Assembly: GCA_945862155.1 (NCBI GenBank)
Contig: CAMAXJ010000003.1
Coordinates: forward strand, 1-64,000
Origin: Rhodoluna limnophila
GTDB taxonomy: Bacteria; Actinomycetota; Actinomycetes; Actinomycetales; Microbacteriaceae
DNA length: 64,000 bases
Direction: 5' to 3'
Below are positions 21,406 to 29,773 of the stretch, piece by piece. Every line of letters starts with the position of its first letter. Position 1 is the first letter of the stretch. The notes under the pieces were generated by a model. The model had not been told where the DNA came from. It made no database searches and saw only the letters and a program-made list of their open reading frames with translations. The position numbers were made by a program, and so were the translations under genes.

Positions 21406-22160
21406 TGCTACTTATTGCTATTCCTATTGGTGTGCTAATTGGGATCCTTCTTGGATTGGTTGGATCAGGAGGTTCACTTCTAGGAACTCCACTATTGATC
21501 CTTGTTGGTGGATTCAGCTTCTATGACGCCTCCACCAGCGCACTATTCATTGTTCTGACCTCATCTATAGGGGCGCTGGTGCTGCGGGATAAAAAAGATG
21601 TCTCGCTCCGGTTGATTGTTTGGGCTATTGCCCTTGGAACCCTGGGCACCCCTCTAGGAGTAATGACTAGTCACGCAATTTCCAACGAGCAAGCCAAGAT
21701 AATTCTGGCCTGCTTGCTAGTTGTGGCTGGCTTTCTGGCCTGGAATGGCTTTGGCGGGACGGGAATGAAAGTCGCAGTCCGGAATCAACAGTGGCTCGGC
21801 GCAATTGCTTTTGTTTTTGTGGGCTTTATGACTGGACTTACCGGCATCGGGGGAGGTTACCTTCTTGTCCCCAGCTTGATTTTGATTTACGGACTGGGAT
21901 TTACCAAGGCGGTCACAACCTCTCTGATTGTGGTTGTTTTCAATGCCCTAGCCTCGATCCTGTTCCGGGTAGCCCAGGGGGTGGATTTTTCCACCGATCA
22001 ATGGGTCGGAACCGGGGTCATCGTTGCCTCAGCGCTAGTGGGGAGCTTCCTGGGCTCTTATTTCAGTAAGTTTTTGAACAAATTAGTGGTCCAGAGGGTG
22101 TTTTCGATTTTGCTGTTCGGGCTGGCCGCCGCCTTGATAATCAGGGCCTTTTCGGGCTAG
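21405..22160 (+). CDS. Sulfite exporter TauE/SafE family permease
   Basis: GLVGSGGSLLGTPLL and GLTGIGGGYLLVPSL repeats; overlaps the sulfatase stop. Confidence 0.85.
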   Translation: MLLIAIPIGVLIGILLGLVGSGGSLLGTPLLILVGGFSFYDASTSALFIVLTSSIGALVLRDKKDVSLRLIVWAIALGTLGTPLGVMTSHAISNEQAKIILACLLVVAGFLAWNGFGGTGMKVAVRNQQWLGAIAFVFVGFMTGLTGIGGGYLLVPSLILIYGLGFTKAVTTSLIVVVFNALASILFRVAQGVDFSTDQWVGTGVIVASALVGSFLGSYFSKFLNKLVVQRVFSILLFGLAAALIIRAFSG

Positions 22161-22183
22161 AAATACTGGACTAGCCAAGTAGA

Positions 22184-22244
22184 AGGGTTTTGGATAGACT
22201 CGGAGACTGGTGTTTCCTCCAAAATCCTGGTCAACAAAATGACC
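22184..22244 (+). promoter_or_regulatory. Candidate infA leader hairpins
   Basis: AGGGTTTTGGA/TCCAAAATCCT (one G-U) and GGTCA/TGACC. Confidence 0.45.
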
Positions 22245-22288
22245 TGATTTGGAGCGCTACCAATCCAACGAATTAGATAAGTGAGGCT

Positions 22289-22510
22289 ATGGCCAACAAA
22301 GACGGCGTCATTGAGATTGAGGGCTCGGTGGTTGAAGCTCTACCGAACGCAATGTTTCGAGTCGAGTTGACCAACGGACACAAAGTCTTAGCGCACATCT
22401 CCGGAAAAATGCGACAGCACTACATTCGTATTCTTCCTGAGGACAAAGTCATTGTTGAACTAAGCACTTACGACCTCACCAGAGGTCGAATCATTTATCG
22501 CTACAAGTAA
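22289..22510 (+). CDS. infA: Translation initiation factor IF-1
   Basis: [54 protein letters not shown]. Confidence 0.98.
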   Translation: MANKDGVIEIEGSVVEALPNAMFRVELTNGHKVLAHISGKMRQHYIRILPEDKVIVELSTYDLTRGRIIYRYK

Positions 22511-22548
22511 ATCGGTTTTGTAAAAAGCCCTGAAGAAAAGTAAGAGAC

Positions 22549-22662
22549 ATGAAGGTTAACCCAAGCGTCAAGAAGATCTGCGACAAGTGCAAGGTTATTC
22601 GTCGCCACGGTCGCGTCATGATCATCTGCGATAACCCTCGCCACAAACAGCGACAGGGCTAA
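22549..22662 (+). CDS. rpmJ: 50S ribosomal protein L36
   Basis: Own translation: [37 protein letters not shown]; absent from ORF track (37 aa). Confidence 0.97.
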   Translation: MKVNPSVKKICDKCKVIRRHGRVMIICDNPRHKQRQG

Positions 22663-22720
22663 GGCACCACCGGCAACACCACAACTGAATATCTTCAATA
22701 GTTTTCCAAACAGTTAGAAA

Positions 22721-22775
22721 TAGCTGGTACCTCCGGAGAAGGCCGGAGCCTAAAGAAATTTAGGGCGGGAAGCTA
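22721..22775 (+). promoter_or_regulatory. Candidate three-way-junction leader upstream of rpsM
   Basis: TAGCT/AGCTA enclosing CTCCGG/CCGGAG and CCTAAA-gaaa-TTTAGG. Confidence 0.5.
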
Positions 22776-22806
22776 CAGACCTTCTAAACAAGCAGGAGTA
22801 ATCCAA

Positions 22807-23184
22807 ATGGCAAGAATTGCCGGCGTTGACATTCCACGCGACAAGCGTGTTGAAATCGCCCTAACCTACATCTACGGAATTGGTCGCACTCGTTCGATCA
22901 AGACACTAGAAGACACCAAGATCGACAAGAACATCCGCGTCAAGGATCTATCTGACGAACAGCTTGTTGCGCTTCGTGATCACATCGAAGGTACCTACAA
23001 AACCGAAGGTGAGCTACGTCGTGACGTAGCCGCAGATATCCGCCGCAAGGTTGAAATCGGTAGCTACCAGGGAATCCGTCACCGTAAGGGACTTCCAGTC
23101 CACGGTCAAAGAACCAAGACCAACGCTCGTACTCGTAAGGGACCAAAGCGCACCGTAGCCGGCAAGAAAAAGGCCGCTCGCTAA
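22807..23184 (+). CDS. rpsM: 30S ribosomal protein S13
   Basis: [26 protein letters not shown]. Confidence 0.98.
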   Translation: MARIAGVDIPRDKRVEIALTYIYGIGRTRSIKTLEDTKIDKNIRVKDLSDEQLVALRDHIEGTYKTEGELRRDVAADIRRKVEIGSYQGIRHRKGLPVHGQRTKTNARTRKGPKRTVAGKKKAAR

Positions 23185-23214
23185 GCGGGTCGGATTAGGA
23201 CTTAGGAGAAAATC

Positions 23215-23673
23215 ATGGCAGCAGCGAAGACAGCGGCAAAGACCGCAACCAAGACCGCGGCAAAGACCGCAACCAAGACCCCAGCAAAGGGCGCAGCCCG
23301 CAAGCCTCGTCGTAAAGAGAAAAAGAGCGTTCCAGTTGGACAAGCTCACATCAAGTCGACTTTTAACAACACCATCATCTCGATCACTGACCCATCCGGT
23401 GCAGTTATCTCCTGGTCATCATCAGGCGATGTTGGTTTCAAGGGTTCACGTAAGTCAACTCCTTTCGCAGCTCAGCTGGCAGCAGAATCTGCAGCCAAGA
23501 AGGCTCAGGAGCACGGACTCAAGAAGGTTGACGTATTCGTTAAGGGACCAGGCTCTGGTCGCGAGACAGCAATTCGTTCCCTTCAGGCAGCAGGATTAGA
23601 GGTTGGCTCAATTTCCGATGTGACCCCACAGGCTCACAACGGTTGCCGACCTCCAAAGCGCCGCCGCGTCTAA
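23215..23673 (+). CDS. rpsK: 30S ribosomal protein S11 with Lys/Ala/Thr-rich N-terminus
   Basis: [28 protein letters not shown]; (KTA/T)n N-terminus. Confidence 0.97.
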   Translation: MAAAKTAAKTATKTAAKTATKTPAKGAARKPRRKEKKSVPVGQAHIKSTFNNTIISITDPSGAVISWSSSGDVGFKGSRKSTPFAAQLAAESAAKKAQEHGLKKVDVFVKGPGSGRETAIRSLQAAGLEVGSISDVTPQAHNGCRPPKRRRV

Positions 23674-23704
23674 TTTTCAAAAGCTTTACTTCCATAGCAA
23701 CAAA

Positions 23705-23726
23705 CTGCCAAGTGGCCACTTGGCAG
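23705..23726. repeat. 22-bp perfect palindrome upstream of rpoA
   Basis: CTGCCAAGTGGCCACTTGGCAG. Confidence 0.95.
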
Positions 23727-23780
23727 CCTAAACAAATGAGCGTCAAATAGCGGATGCTCAGCTGAAAGGAACCAACGCAA

Positions 23781-24776
23781 GTGCTAATTGCTCAGCGCCC
23801 CACACTAAACGAAGAAGTGCTTTCTCCGAGCCGTTCCAGGTTTGCTCTTGAGCCCCTAGAGCCAGGTTTCGGTTACACCCTTGGAAACTCACTACGTCGC
23901 ACCTTGCTCTCATCTATCCCGGGAGCAGCTGTCACCAACATCAGAATTGATGGCGTTAGCCATGAGTTCTCAACTGTTGATGCAGTCAAGGAAGACGTAA
24001 CCGAGATCATCTTGAACATCAAGGAACTTGTTGTCTCATCCGAGAACGACGCTCCAGTTGTTGCTCACCTAAAGAAGGCAACTGCCGGAGTCGTCACAGC
24101 AGCTGACATCCAGGCTCCTGCCGGTGTTGAGATCCACAACCCAGAGCTAGTTATCGCAACTCTGACCGGTAAGGGCAAGTTCGAAGTTGAGCTAATCATT
24201 GAGCGTGGCCGTGGCTACGTTCAGGCTTCTCAGAACCGAAACCCAGACTCCGATCCAGGTGTTATCCCAATCGACTCGATCTACTCACCTGTACTAAAGG
24301 TGTCTTACCGCGTTGAGGCTACCCGTGCGGGAGAATTCACCAACTTCGACAAGCTAATTGTTGATGTTGAGACCAAGTCTTCAATGAGCCCGCGCGATGC
24401 AGTTGCATCAGCTGGTTCAACCCTGGTTGAACTATTCGGTCTAGCTCGTGAGCTAAACGAAGCAGCCGAGGGTATCGAGATTGGCCCAGCCCCAGTTGAG
24501 GCTGCACTTTCTCCAGAGCTAGCACTCCCAATTGAGGAGCTGGACCTAACCGTTCGTTCTTACAACTGCCTAAAGCGCGAAGGCATCAACACTGTTGCCG
24601 AGCTAATCGGGCTAACCGAAGAGCAGCTAATGAACATCAGAAACTTCGGATCCAAGTCAGTCGACGAAGTTCGCGACAAGCTAGTTTCCATGGGCTTGAG
24701 CTTCAAGGAGTCAGCACCTGGCTTTGACGCTGCTTACTTCAGCTCAACTTACGAAGAAGAGGACGACCAGGTCTAG
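23781..24776 (+). CDS. rpoA: DNA-directed RNA polymerase subunit alpha
   Basis: [32 protein letters not shown]-type sequence; alpha-[20 protein letters not shown] start. Confidence 0.98.
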   Translation: MLIAQRPTLNEEVLSPSRSRFALEPLEPGFGYTLGNSLRRTLLSSIPGAAVTNIRIDGVSHEFSTVDAVKEDVTEIILNIKELVVSSENDAPVVAHLKKATAGVVTAADIQAPAGVEIHNPELVIATLTGKGKFEVELIIERGRGYVQASQNRNPDSDPGVIPIDSIYSPVLKVSYRVEATRAGEFTNFDKLIVDVETKSSMSPRDAVASAGSTLVELFGLARELNEAAEGIEIGPAPVEAALSPELALPIEELDLTVRSYNCLKREGINTVAELIGLTEEQLMNIRNFGSKSVDEVRDKLVSMGLSFKESAPGFDAAYFSSTYEEEDDQV

Positions 24777-24812
24777 TACCTGAGTCCCAAGAAACACTAG
24801 AGGAGAAACAAA

Positions 24813-25451
24813 ATGCCTACCCCAACCAAGGGCCCACGTCTCGGTGGCGGACCAGCCCATGAGCGCATGCTGCTTAACAACATGGCTCGTTCGCTGTTTA
24901 TAAACAAGTCGATCACCACAACCGAGACCAAGGCAAAGCGCCTTCGTCCAGTTGCCGAGCGTCTAGTAACCTTCGCAAAGCGTGGTGACCTGCACTCTCG
25001 TCGTCGAGTAATGCAGTCGATCACTGACAAAAACGTAGTTCACGAGCTATTCGTGAACATCGCACCCCTAGTAGCAGAACGCCAGGGCGGGTATACCCGC
25101 ATAACCAAGCTTGGTTTCCGCAAGGGTGACAACGCTCCAATGGCGGTTGTCGAATTGGTGTTGGACCCAGTCCAGGCCAAGAAGATGAACAAAAAGCCAA
25201 AGCTCGAAAACGCTGTTAAGGCAGCGCCTAAGGCTGCAGCTCCGCTCGAGGAAGCAGTAGTAGAGACATCGGTTGAAGAAGTTGCAGTTGAAACTGCAGC
25301 ACCTGAAGCTGTTGTCGAAGCACCGGCTGAGGCACCAGTTGCCGAAGCTGAAGCAACCGAGGTAGTAGCAGAAGCACCAGCAGCCGAAGAAGCTCCTGTT
25401 GCCGAAGCTGCCGCCGAAGAAGCACCTGCTTCTGAAGAAGAGAGCAAGTAG
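24813..25451 (+). CDS. rplQ: 50S ribosomal protein L17 with long Ala/Glu-rich C-terminal tail
   Basis: [28 protein letters not shown]; tail [22 protein letters not shown]. Confidence 0.97.
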   Translation: MPTPTKGPRLGGGPAHERMLLNNMARSLFINKSITTTETKAKRLRPVAERLVTFAKRGDLHSRRRVMQSITDKNVVHELFVNIAPLVAERQGGYTRITKLGFRKGDNAPMAVVELVLDPVQAKKMNKKPKLENAVKAAPKAAAPLEEAVVETSVEEVAVETAAPEAVVEAPAEAPVAEAEATEVVAEAPAAEEAPVAEAAAEEAPASEEESK

Positions 25452-25460
25452 TACCGAGCA

Positions 25461-26327
25461 ATGACAAAACCCGTTGACCAAAAGGTCGACGGGTTTAGTC
25501 GTTACCGGATCGACTTTGGCTACGACGGAACCGACTTCGCCGGCTTTGCCAAACAGCCTGGGCTCCGAACTGTTCAATCAGAGCTAGTAAAAGCTTTAGA
25601 GGTTATCTTCGGCAAAGACAATAAAGACTTTTCTTTGAGAGTTGCCGGTCGAACCGATGCGGGTGTTCACGCCCAGCATCAAGTGGTTCATGTTGATTTA
25701 TCTCCAACCCAGCTAAAGCGCATCGGTAGAAACCCAGATGTTGCAAGTAGGGTCAATACCGCGCTGCCTCAGGATATTCGTTTGTTCAGCTTCGAAAAAG
25801 CCCCAGCCGGATTTGATGCCAGGTACTCGGCTATTTACCGTCGCTACCGCTACAAGATCGCCGATCACGCTAGCTTTTTGGATCCGCTGTCAGTTCGCTA
25901 TGTTCTAAAGCTCAAGGTCGATCTTGATCTAAAGCTTATGCGTCAAGCCGCCAAGCAAATGGTGGGCTTGCATGATTTTGGGGCATTCTGCAAACCTCGA
26001 GCAGGCGCAACTACCATCCGAAACTTGAGATACATTCGAATTACAAGAAACCGCAAGGCTGGCAACATTGTGGAGATCGAACTCAAGGGCGATGCCTTTT
26101 GCCACAACATGGTTCGCTCTTTAACCGGAGCACTGGTTGCCGTGGCTAGGGGACGAGCCAGTGTTCAGGACGTAAAAGATCGACTCAAATCTGCTAACCG
26201 GACAGGGTCCTTCAAGGTGCTCGGGGGGCGTGGCTTGAGCTTGATTGAGGTGGGCTATCCGAGGGATGCCAAGCTGGCCGAACAGGCCGAAAAAGCCCGT
26301 AAATTGCGGTCTCTGGACGAAAATTAG
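25461..26327 (+). CDS. truA: tRNA pseudouridine(38-40) synthase
   Basis: RIDFGYDGTDFAGFA; RVAGRTDAGVHA. Confidence 0.96.
   Translation: MTKPVDQKVDGFSRYRIDFGYDGTDFAGFAKQPGLRTVQSELVKALEVIFGKDNKDFSLRVAGRTDAGVHAQHQVVHVDLSPTQLKRIGRNPDVASRVNTALPQDIRLFSFEKAPAGFDARYSAIYRRYRYKIADHASFLDPLSVRYVLKLKVDLDLKLMRQAAKQMVGLHDFGAFCKPRAGATTIRNLRYIRITRNRKAGNIVEIELKGDAFCHNMVRSLTGALVAVARGRASVQDVKDRLKSANRTGSFKVLGGRGLSLIEVGYPRDAKLAEQAEKARKLRSLDEN
25467..25496 (+). terminator. Terminator/attenuator-like hairpin inside truA 5' coding sequence
   Basis: AAACCCGTTGACC-aaaa-GGTCGACGGGTTT. Confidence 0.5.
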
Positions 26328-26330
26328 GGT

Positions 26331-26360
26331 TTGACCGTACCGCCTGGCAGGGGCTAAACT
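26331..26360 (+). promoter_or_regulatory. Putative promoter of rplM-rpsI
   Basis: TTGACC (26331-26336), 18-nt spacer, TAAACT (26355-26360). Confidence 0.6.
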
Positions 26361-26452
26361 TGGAATCTGTTGCGGGTCTTAGGGCCCCTAGATTCCAGGG
26401 TTCAGATTCTGGTTGAACACATTCGACTCAAGAAAAAGTAAGGCAAATTAGC

Positions 26453-26896
26453 GTGCGTACGTATTCACCAAAGGCTCACGAGCTAGATAACAAGTGGTTA
26501 GTCATTGACGCCACCGATGTAGTCCTAGGCCGTTTGGCAAGCCAGGCAGCAACGCTGCTACGCGGCAAGCACAAGCCAACCTTTGCTCCTCACATGGACA
26601 ACGGTGACTTCGTGATTATTGTCAACGCTGAGAAGGTTGCACTTACCGGTTCAAAGCTTTTGCAGAAGAAGGCTTACCGTCACTCCGGTTACCCAGGTGG
26701 ACTAACCGCTACTACTTACGCAGAGCTACTAGAGAAGTCCCCAGAGAAGGCAGTTGAAAAAGCCATCCGCGGAATGATTCCAAAGAACTCTCTAGGTCGC
26801 GACCAGCTTGCAAAGCTAAAGGTCTACAAGGGCGCAGAACACCCACACGCAAGCCAGAAGCCAACCAAATTTGTAATTGATCAGGTAGCCCAGTAA
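26453..26896 (+). CDS. rplM: 50S ribosomal protein L13 (GTG start)
   Basis: [41 protein letters not shown]. Confidence 0.98.
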   Translation: MRTYSPKAHELDNKWLVIDATDVVLGRLASQAATLLRGKHKPTFAPHMDNGDFVIIVNAEKVALTGSKLLQKKAYRHSGYPGGLTATTYAELLEKSPEKAVEKAIRGMIPKNSLGRDQLAKLKVYKGAEHPHASQKPTKFVIDQVAQ

Positions 26897-26930
26897 TAAC
26901 TGGCGCAAATAAAGAAACTAGAGGAATACC

Positions 26931-27419
26931 TTGCCAAAGACCGAAACCGAAGCAGCAGTTTCTAGCTACTCGACCGAATCCCCAGCTGACTCAGTAAAAA
27001 CTGAGACCAAGAAGGTTCGTAAGCCACTTACTGTCCCAGGCAATGGACTTGGTCGTCGCAAGGAAGCAATCGCACAGGTGCGCATGGTTCCAGGTACCGG
27101 CGTCATCAAGGTAAACGGCCGCGAGCTAGCTGAGTACTTCCCAAACAAGTTGCACCAGCAGCTAGTGAAGGATCCCTTCACAGTTCTAGAGCTTTCTGGC
27201 GCGTACGACGTAATCGCAAAGATTACAGGCGGTGGCTCTGCAGGTCAGGCTGGCGCACTTCGCCTAGGCATCGCTCGCGCGCTGAACCTAATCGACGAAG
27301 ACAACAACCGCGCGACTCTAAAAAAGAATGGTTTCCTTTCTCGCGACTCTCGCATCAAGGAGCGTAAGAAGGCTGGACTTAAGAAGGCTCGAAAGGCTTC
27401 TCAGTTCTCCAAGCGTTAA
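26931..27419 (+). CDS. rpsI: 30S ribosomal protein S9 (TTG start, N-terminal extension)
   Basis: [42 protein letters not shown]. Confidence 0.97.
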   Translation: MPKTETEAAVSSYSTESPADSVKTETKKVRKPLTVPGNGLGRRKEAIAQVRMVPGTGVIKVNGRELAEYFPNKLHQQLVKDPFTVLELSGAYDVIAKITGGGSAGQAGALRLGIARALNLIDEDNNRATLKKNGFLSRDSRIKERKKAGLKKARKASQFSKR

Positions 27420-27449
27420 TCTTTATAAGATTTCGCTAACCTTTTTATC

Positions 27450-28799
27450 ATGGCTCGCCTATTTGGCACCGACGGAGTAAGAGGTCTCGCTAACCGAGAC
27501 ATTACTGCTGAATCTGCTCTCAAACTCGCTCAAGCTGCCGCAATCGTTTTAGGTAAAGAAGCCAGAAGCCGCGGACAAAAGCCAAAAGCAGTTATTGGCC
27601 GCGACCCTAGAATCTCTGGTGAATTTCTAGCTGCTGCAATTTCCGCTGGGCTTTCCTCAAGCGGTGTTGAAGTCTTTGATGCTGGAGTGCTTCCAACTCC
27701 AGCTGTTGCGTTCCTAACCGCAGATCTAGATGCTGACTTTGGCGTAATGATTTCAGCTTCACATAACCCAGCACCGGATAACGGCATCAAGTTTTTCTCC
27801 CGCGGTGGACACAAGCTTCCAGATCAGATTGAAGATCAAATCGAGGCTTCCCTGGAAGCCGCACCGCTTTCACCAGTTGGAGCGGAAATCGGACACGTCC
27901 AGCGATTCGCCGATGCTGAAGATCGCTACCTAGTTCACTTACTCGGAACACTTCCAAACACACTAAATGGCCTAACTGTTGTTGTGGACTGCGCCAACGG
28001 TGCAGCAAGTTCAGTGTCTCCTGCTGCTTTTAAAGATGCCGGTGCCAACGTGATCGTTATCGGAAATGATCCAGACGGACACAACATCAACTTAGGTTGC
28101 GGATCGACTCATCTAAGCGCGCTGCAGGCTGCAGTTCTAGAACACAAGGCGGATATCGGAATCGCCCACGACGGCGATGCCGACAGAACTCTTGCCGTTG
28201 ATCACACCGGTGCAATCGTTGATGGCGATCAGATCATGGCAATTTTGGCCCTGGCTGCCAAGGACCGTGGCGACCTAGCCCGCAACACTTTGGTTGCAAC
28301 AGTGATGAGCAATCTGGGTCTTCGTATTGCTATGAAGCAAGCCGGTATCGAAATGATCGAAACTAAAGTTGGCGACCGCTACGTTCTCGAGCAAATTCGT
28401 GAGGGTGGCTACACCCTCGGCGGCGAGCAATCCGGTCACTTGATCTTCTCTCGCTTTGCAACAACTGGTGATGGAATCCTGACCGGCCTGCAGCTCGCCG
28501 CCCAAATGGCTTCCACCGGAAAGAGCTTGAAAGAGCTGGCCTCGGCAATGAAGGTTTATCCGCAGGTACTAATCAACGTCTCGGGAGTCAACAAGGACGG
28601 CGTTGACAAAAACGCGGAATTACAAAAAGTCGTGAAAGAAGCAGAGAGTGAACTGGGCGATAACGGCCGTGTTCTCCTTAGAGCCTCTGGAACAGAAGCG
28701 CTGGTTCGGGTAATGGTTGAAGCTACTGAGTCAGGTGCTGCCCAGAGCTGGGCTGAGCGCATTGCACGTGTGGTTGAGCGCGAACTAAAGCTTTCTTAG
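27450..28799 (+). CDS. glmM: Phosphoglucosamine mutase
   Basis: [30 protein letters not shown]. Confidence 0.98.
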   Translation: MARLFGTDGVRGLANRDITAESALKLAQAAAIVLGKEARSRGQKPKAVIGRDPRISGEFLAAAISAGLSSSGVEVFDAGVLPTPAVAFLTADLDADFGVMISASHNPAPDNGIKFFSRGGHKLPDQIEDQIEASLEAAPLSPVGAEIGHVQRFADAEDRYLVHLLGTLPNTLNGLTVVVDCANGAASSVSPAAFKDAGANVIVIGNDPDGHNINLGCGSTHLSALQAAVLEHKADIGIAHDGDADRTLAVDHTGAIVDGDQIMAILALAAKDRGDLARNTLVATVMSNLGLRIAMKQAGIEMIETKVGDRYVLEQIREGGYTLGGEQSGHLIFSRFATTGDGILTGLQLAAQMASTGKSLKELASAMKVYPQVLINVSGVNKDGVDKNAELQKVVKEAESELGDNGRVLLRASGTEALVRVMVEATESGAAQSWAERIARVVERELKLS

Positions 28800-29744
28800 C
28801 AGAACGCTTTCGACGGCATGCTGATCGCCTTTTCGAAGTACCAGGGTTGCCCGAGAACGCGTCGGCAAGATATTTTCGAGCAGATTTGGCAAGTTGATGG
28901 TGTCCCAGATTTCATTGGCTCGTTCAAGCGCTTGATCGATTGGCATCTTTGCGTAGCGGTGGAAGTAGCTTTCTGGATTTGTGAAGGCAGATTCCCGAAG
29001 CTCGTAAAAGCGATTTAGGAACCACTTGGAGATGTTGTTGGTTTCGGCATCCACATAGATTTTGAAATCAAAGTAATCGCTCAACGTTGTTTCTTGATCG
29101 GCCCCTGGGGACTGTAAAACATTTAGCCCCTCAATGATTACAACATCAGGGGAGCTCACGCTCTCGAACTTTTCCGGGACTAGGTCGTAGGTCAGATGCG
29201 AATAGACCGGGGCTTTGACATTTTCTTTTCCACTTTTGATATCAGCCACAAAGTTCAGCAGCGCTAGTCGGTCGTAGGATTCTGGAAAGCCTTTGCGGTG
29301 CATCAGCGAACGTTTTTCTAATTCAGCATTTGGGTACAAGAAACCATCGGTGGTAATCAGAGCAACTTTCGGAGTTCCTTCCCAGCGGGCAAGTAGCTCG
29401 CGAAGCAACCTGGAAACAGTTGATTTACCAACGGCTACCGAGCCAGCAATTCCAATAATGAAAGGAACCTTGGCACTTCTTTCTCCGAGGAAGTCGCTGG
29501 TTGCTCGGTGCAGCTTTGAGAATTCAGATACGTAGATGTTTAGAAAACGCGATAGCGGAAGGTAGACCTCTTCCACCTCTTTTATGTCCAGGAAATCTCC
29601 AAGACCTCGAATCTGAGATATCTCAGCTTCGGTGAGGGGAGCTTCGGTTGCGTTGCCAAGTTCGGCCCAGTCGGCACGCGAAATCTCAACAAAAGGCGTG
29701 GGGTTAACGCTTTGTTTGCTGGCAGTGGAGCCGGAAGAGTTCAC
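28785..29744 (-). CDS. coaA: Type I pantothenate kinase
   Basis: [28 protein letters not shown]. Confidence 0.96.
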   Translation of the reverse strand: MNSSGSTASKQSVNPTPFVEISRADWAELGNATEAPLTEAEISQIRGLGDFLDIKEVEEVYLPLSRFLNIYVSEFSKLHRATSDFLGERSAKVPFIIGIAGSVAVGKSTVSRLLRELLARWEGTPKVALITTDGFLYPNAELEKRSLMHRKGFPESYDRLALLNFVADIKSGKENVKAPVYSHLTYDLVPEKFESVSSPDVVIIEGLNVLQSPGADQETTLSDYFDFKIYVDAETNNISKWFLNRFYELRESAFTNPESYFHRYAKMPIDQALERANEIWDTINLPNLLENILPTRSRATLVLRKGDQHAVESVLLRKL

Positions 29745-29767
29745 AACTAGTCATTCTGCCGTAAATT
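29740..29767 (+). promoter_or_regulatory. Putative promoter giving leaderless glmS mRNA
   Basis: TTCACA-16 nt-TAAATT ending 6 nt before GTG 29774. Confidence 0.4.
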
Positions 29768-29773
29768 AGTAGG

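Noticed and set aside
25068-25577. Antisense ORFs over the rplQ tail
   Set aside because: Produced by the repetitive GCA/GAA-rich coding tail; Cys/Phe- or Leu/Gln-rich junk translations.
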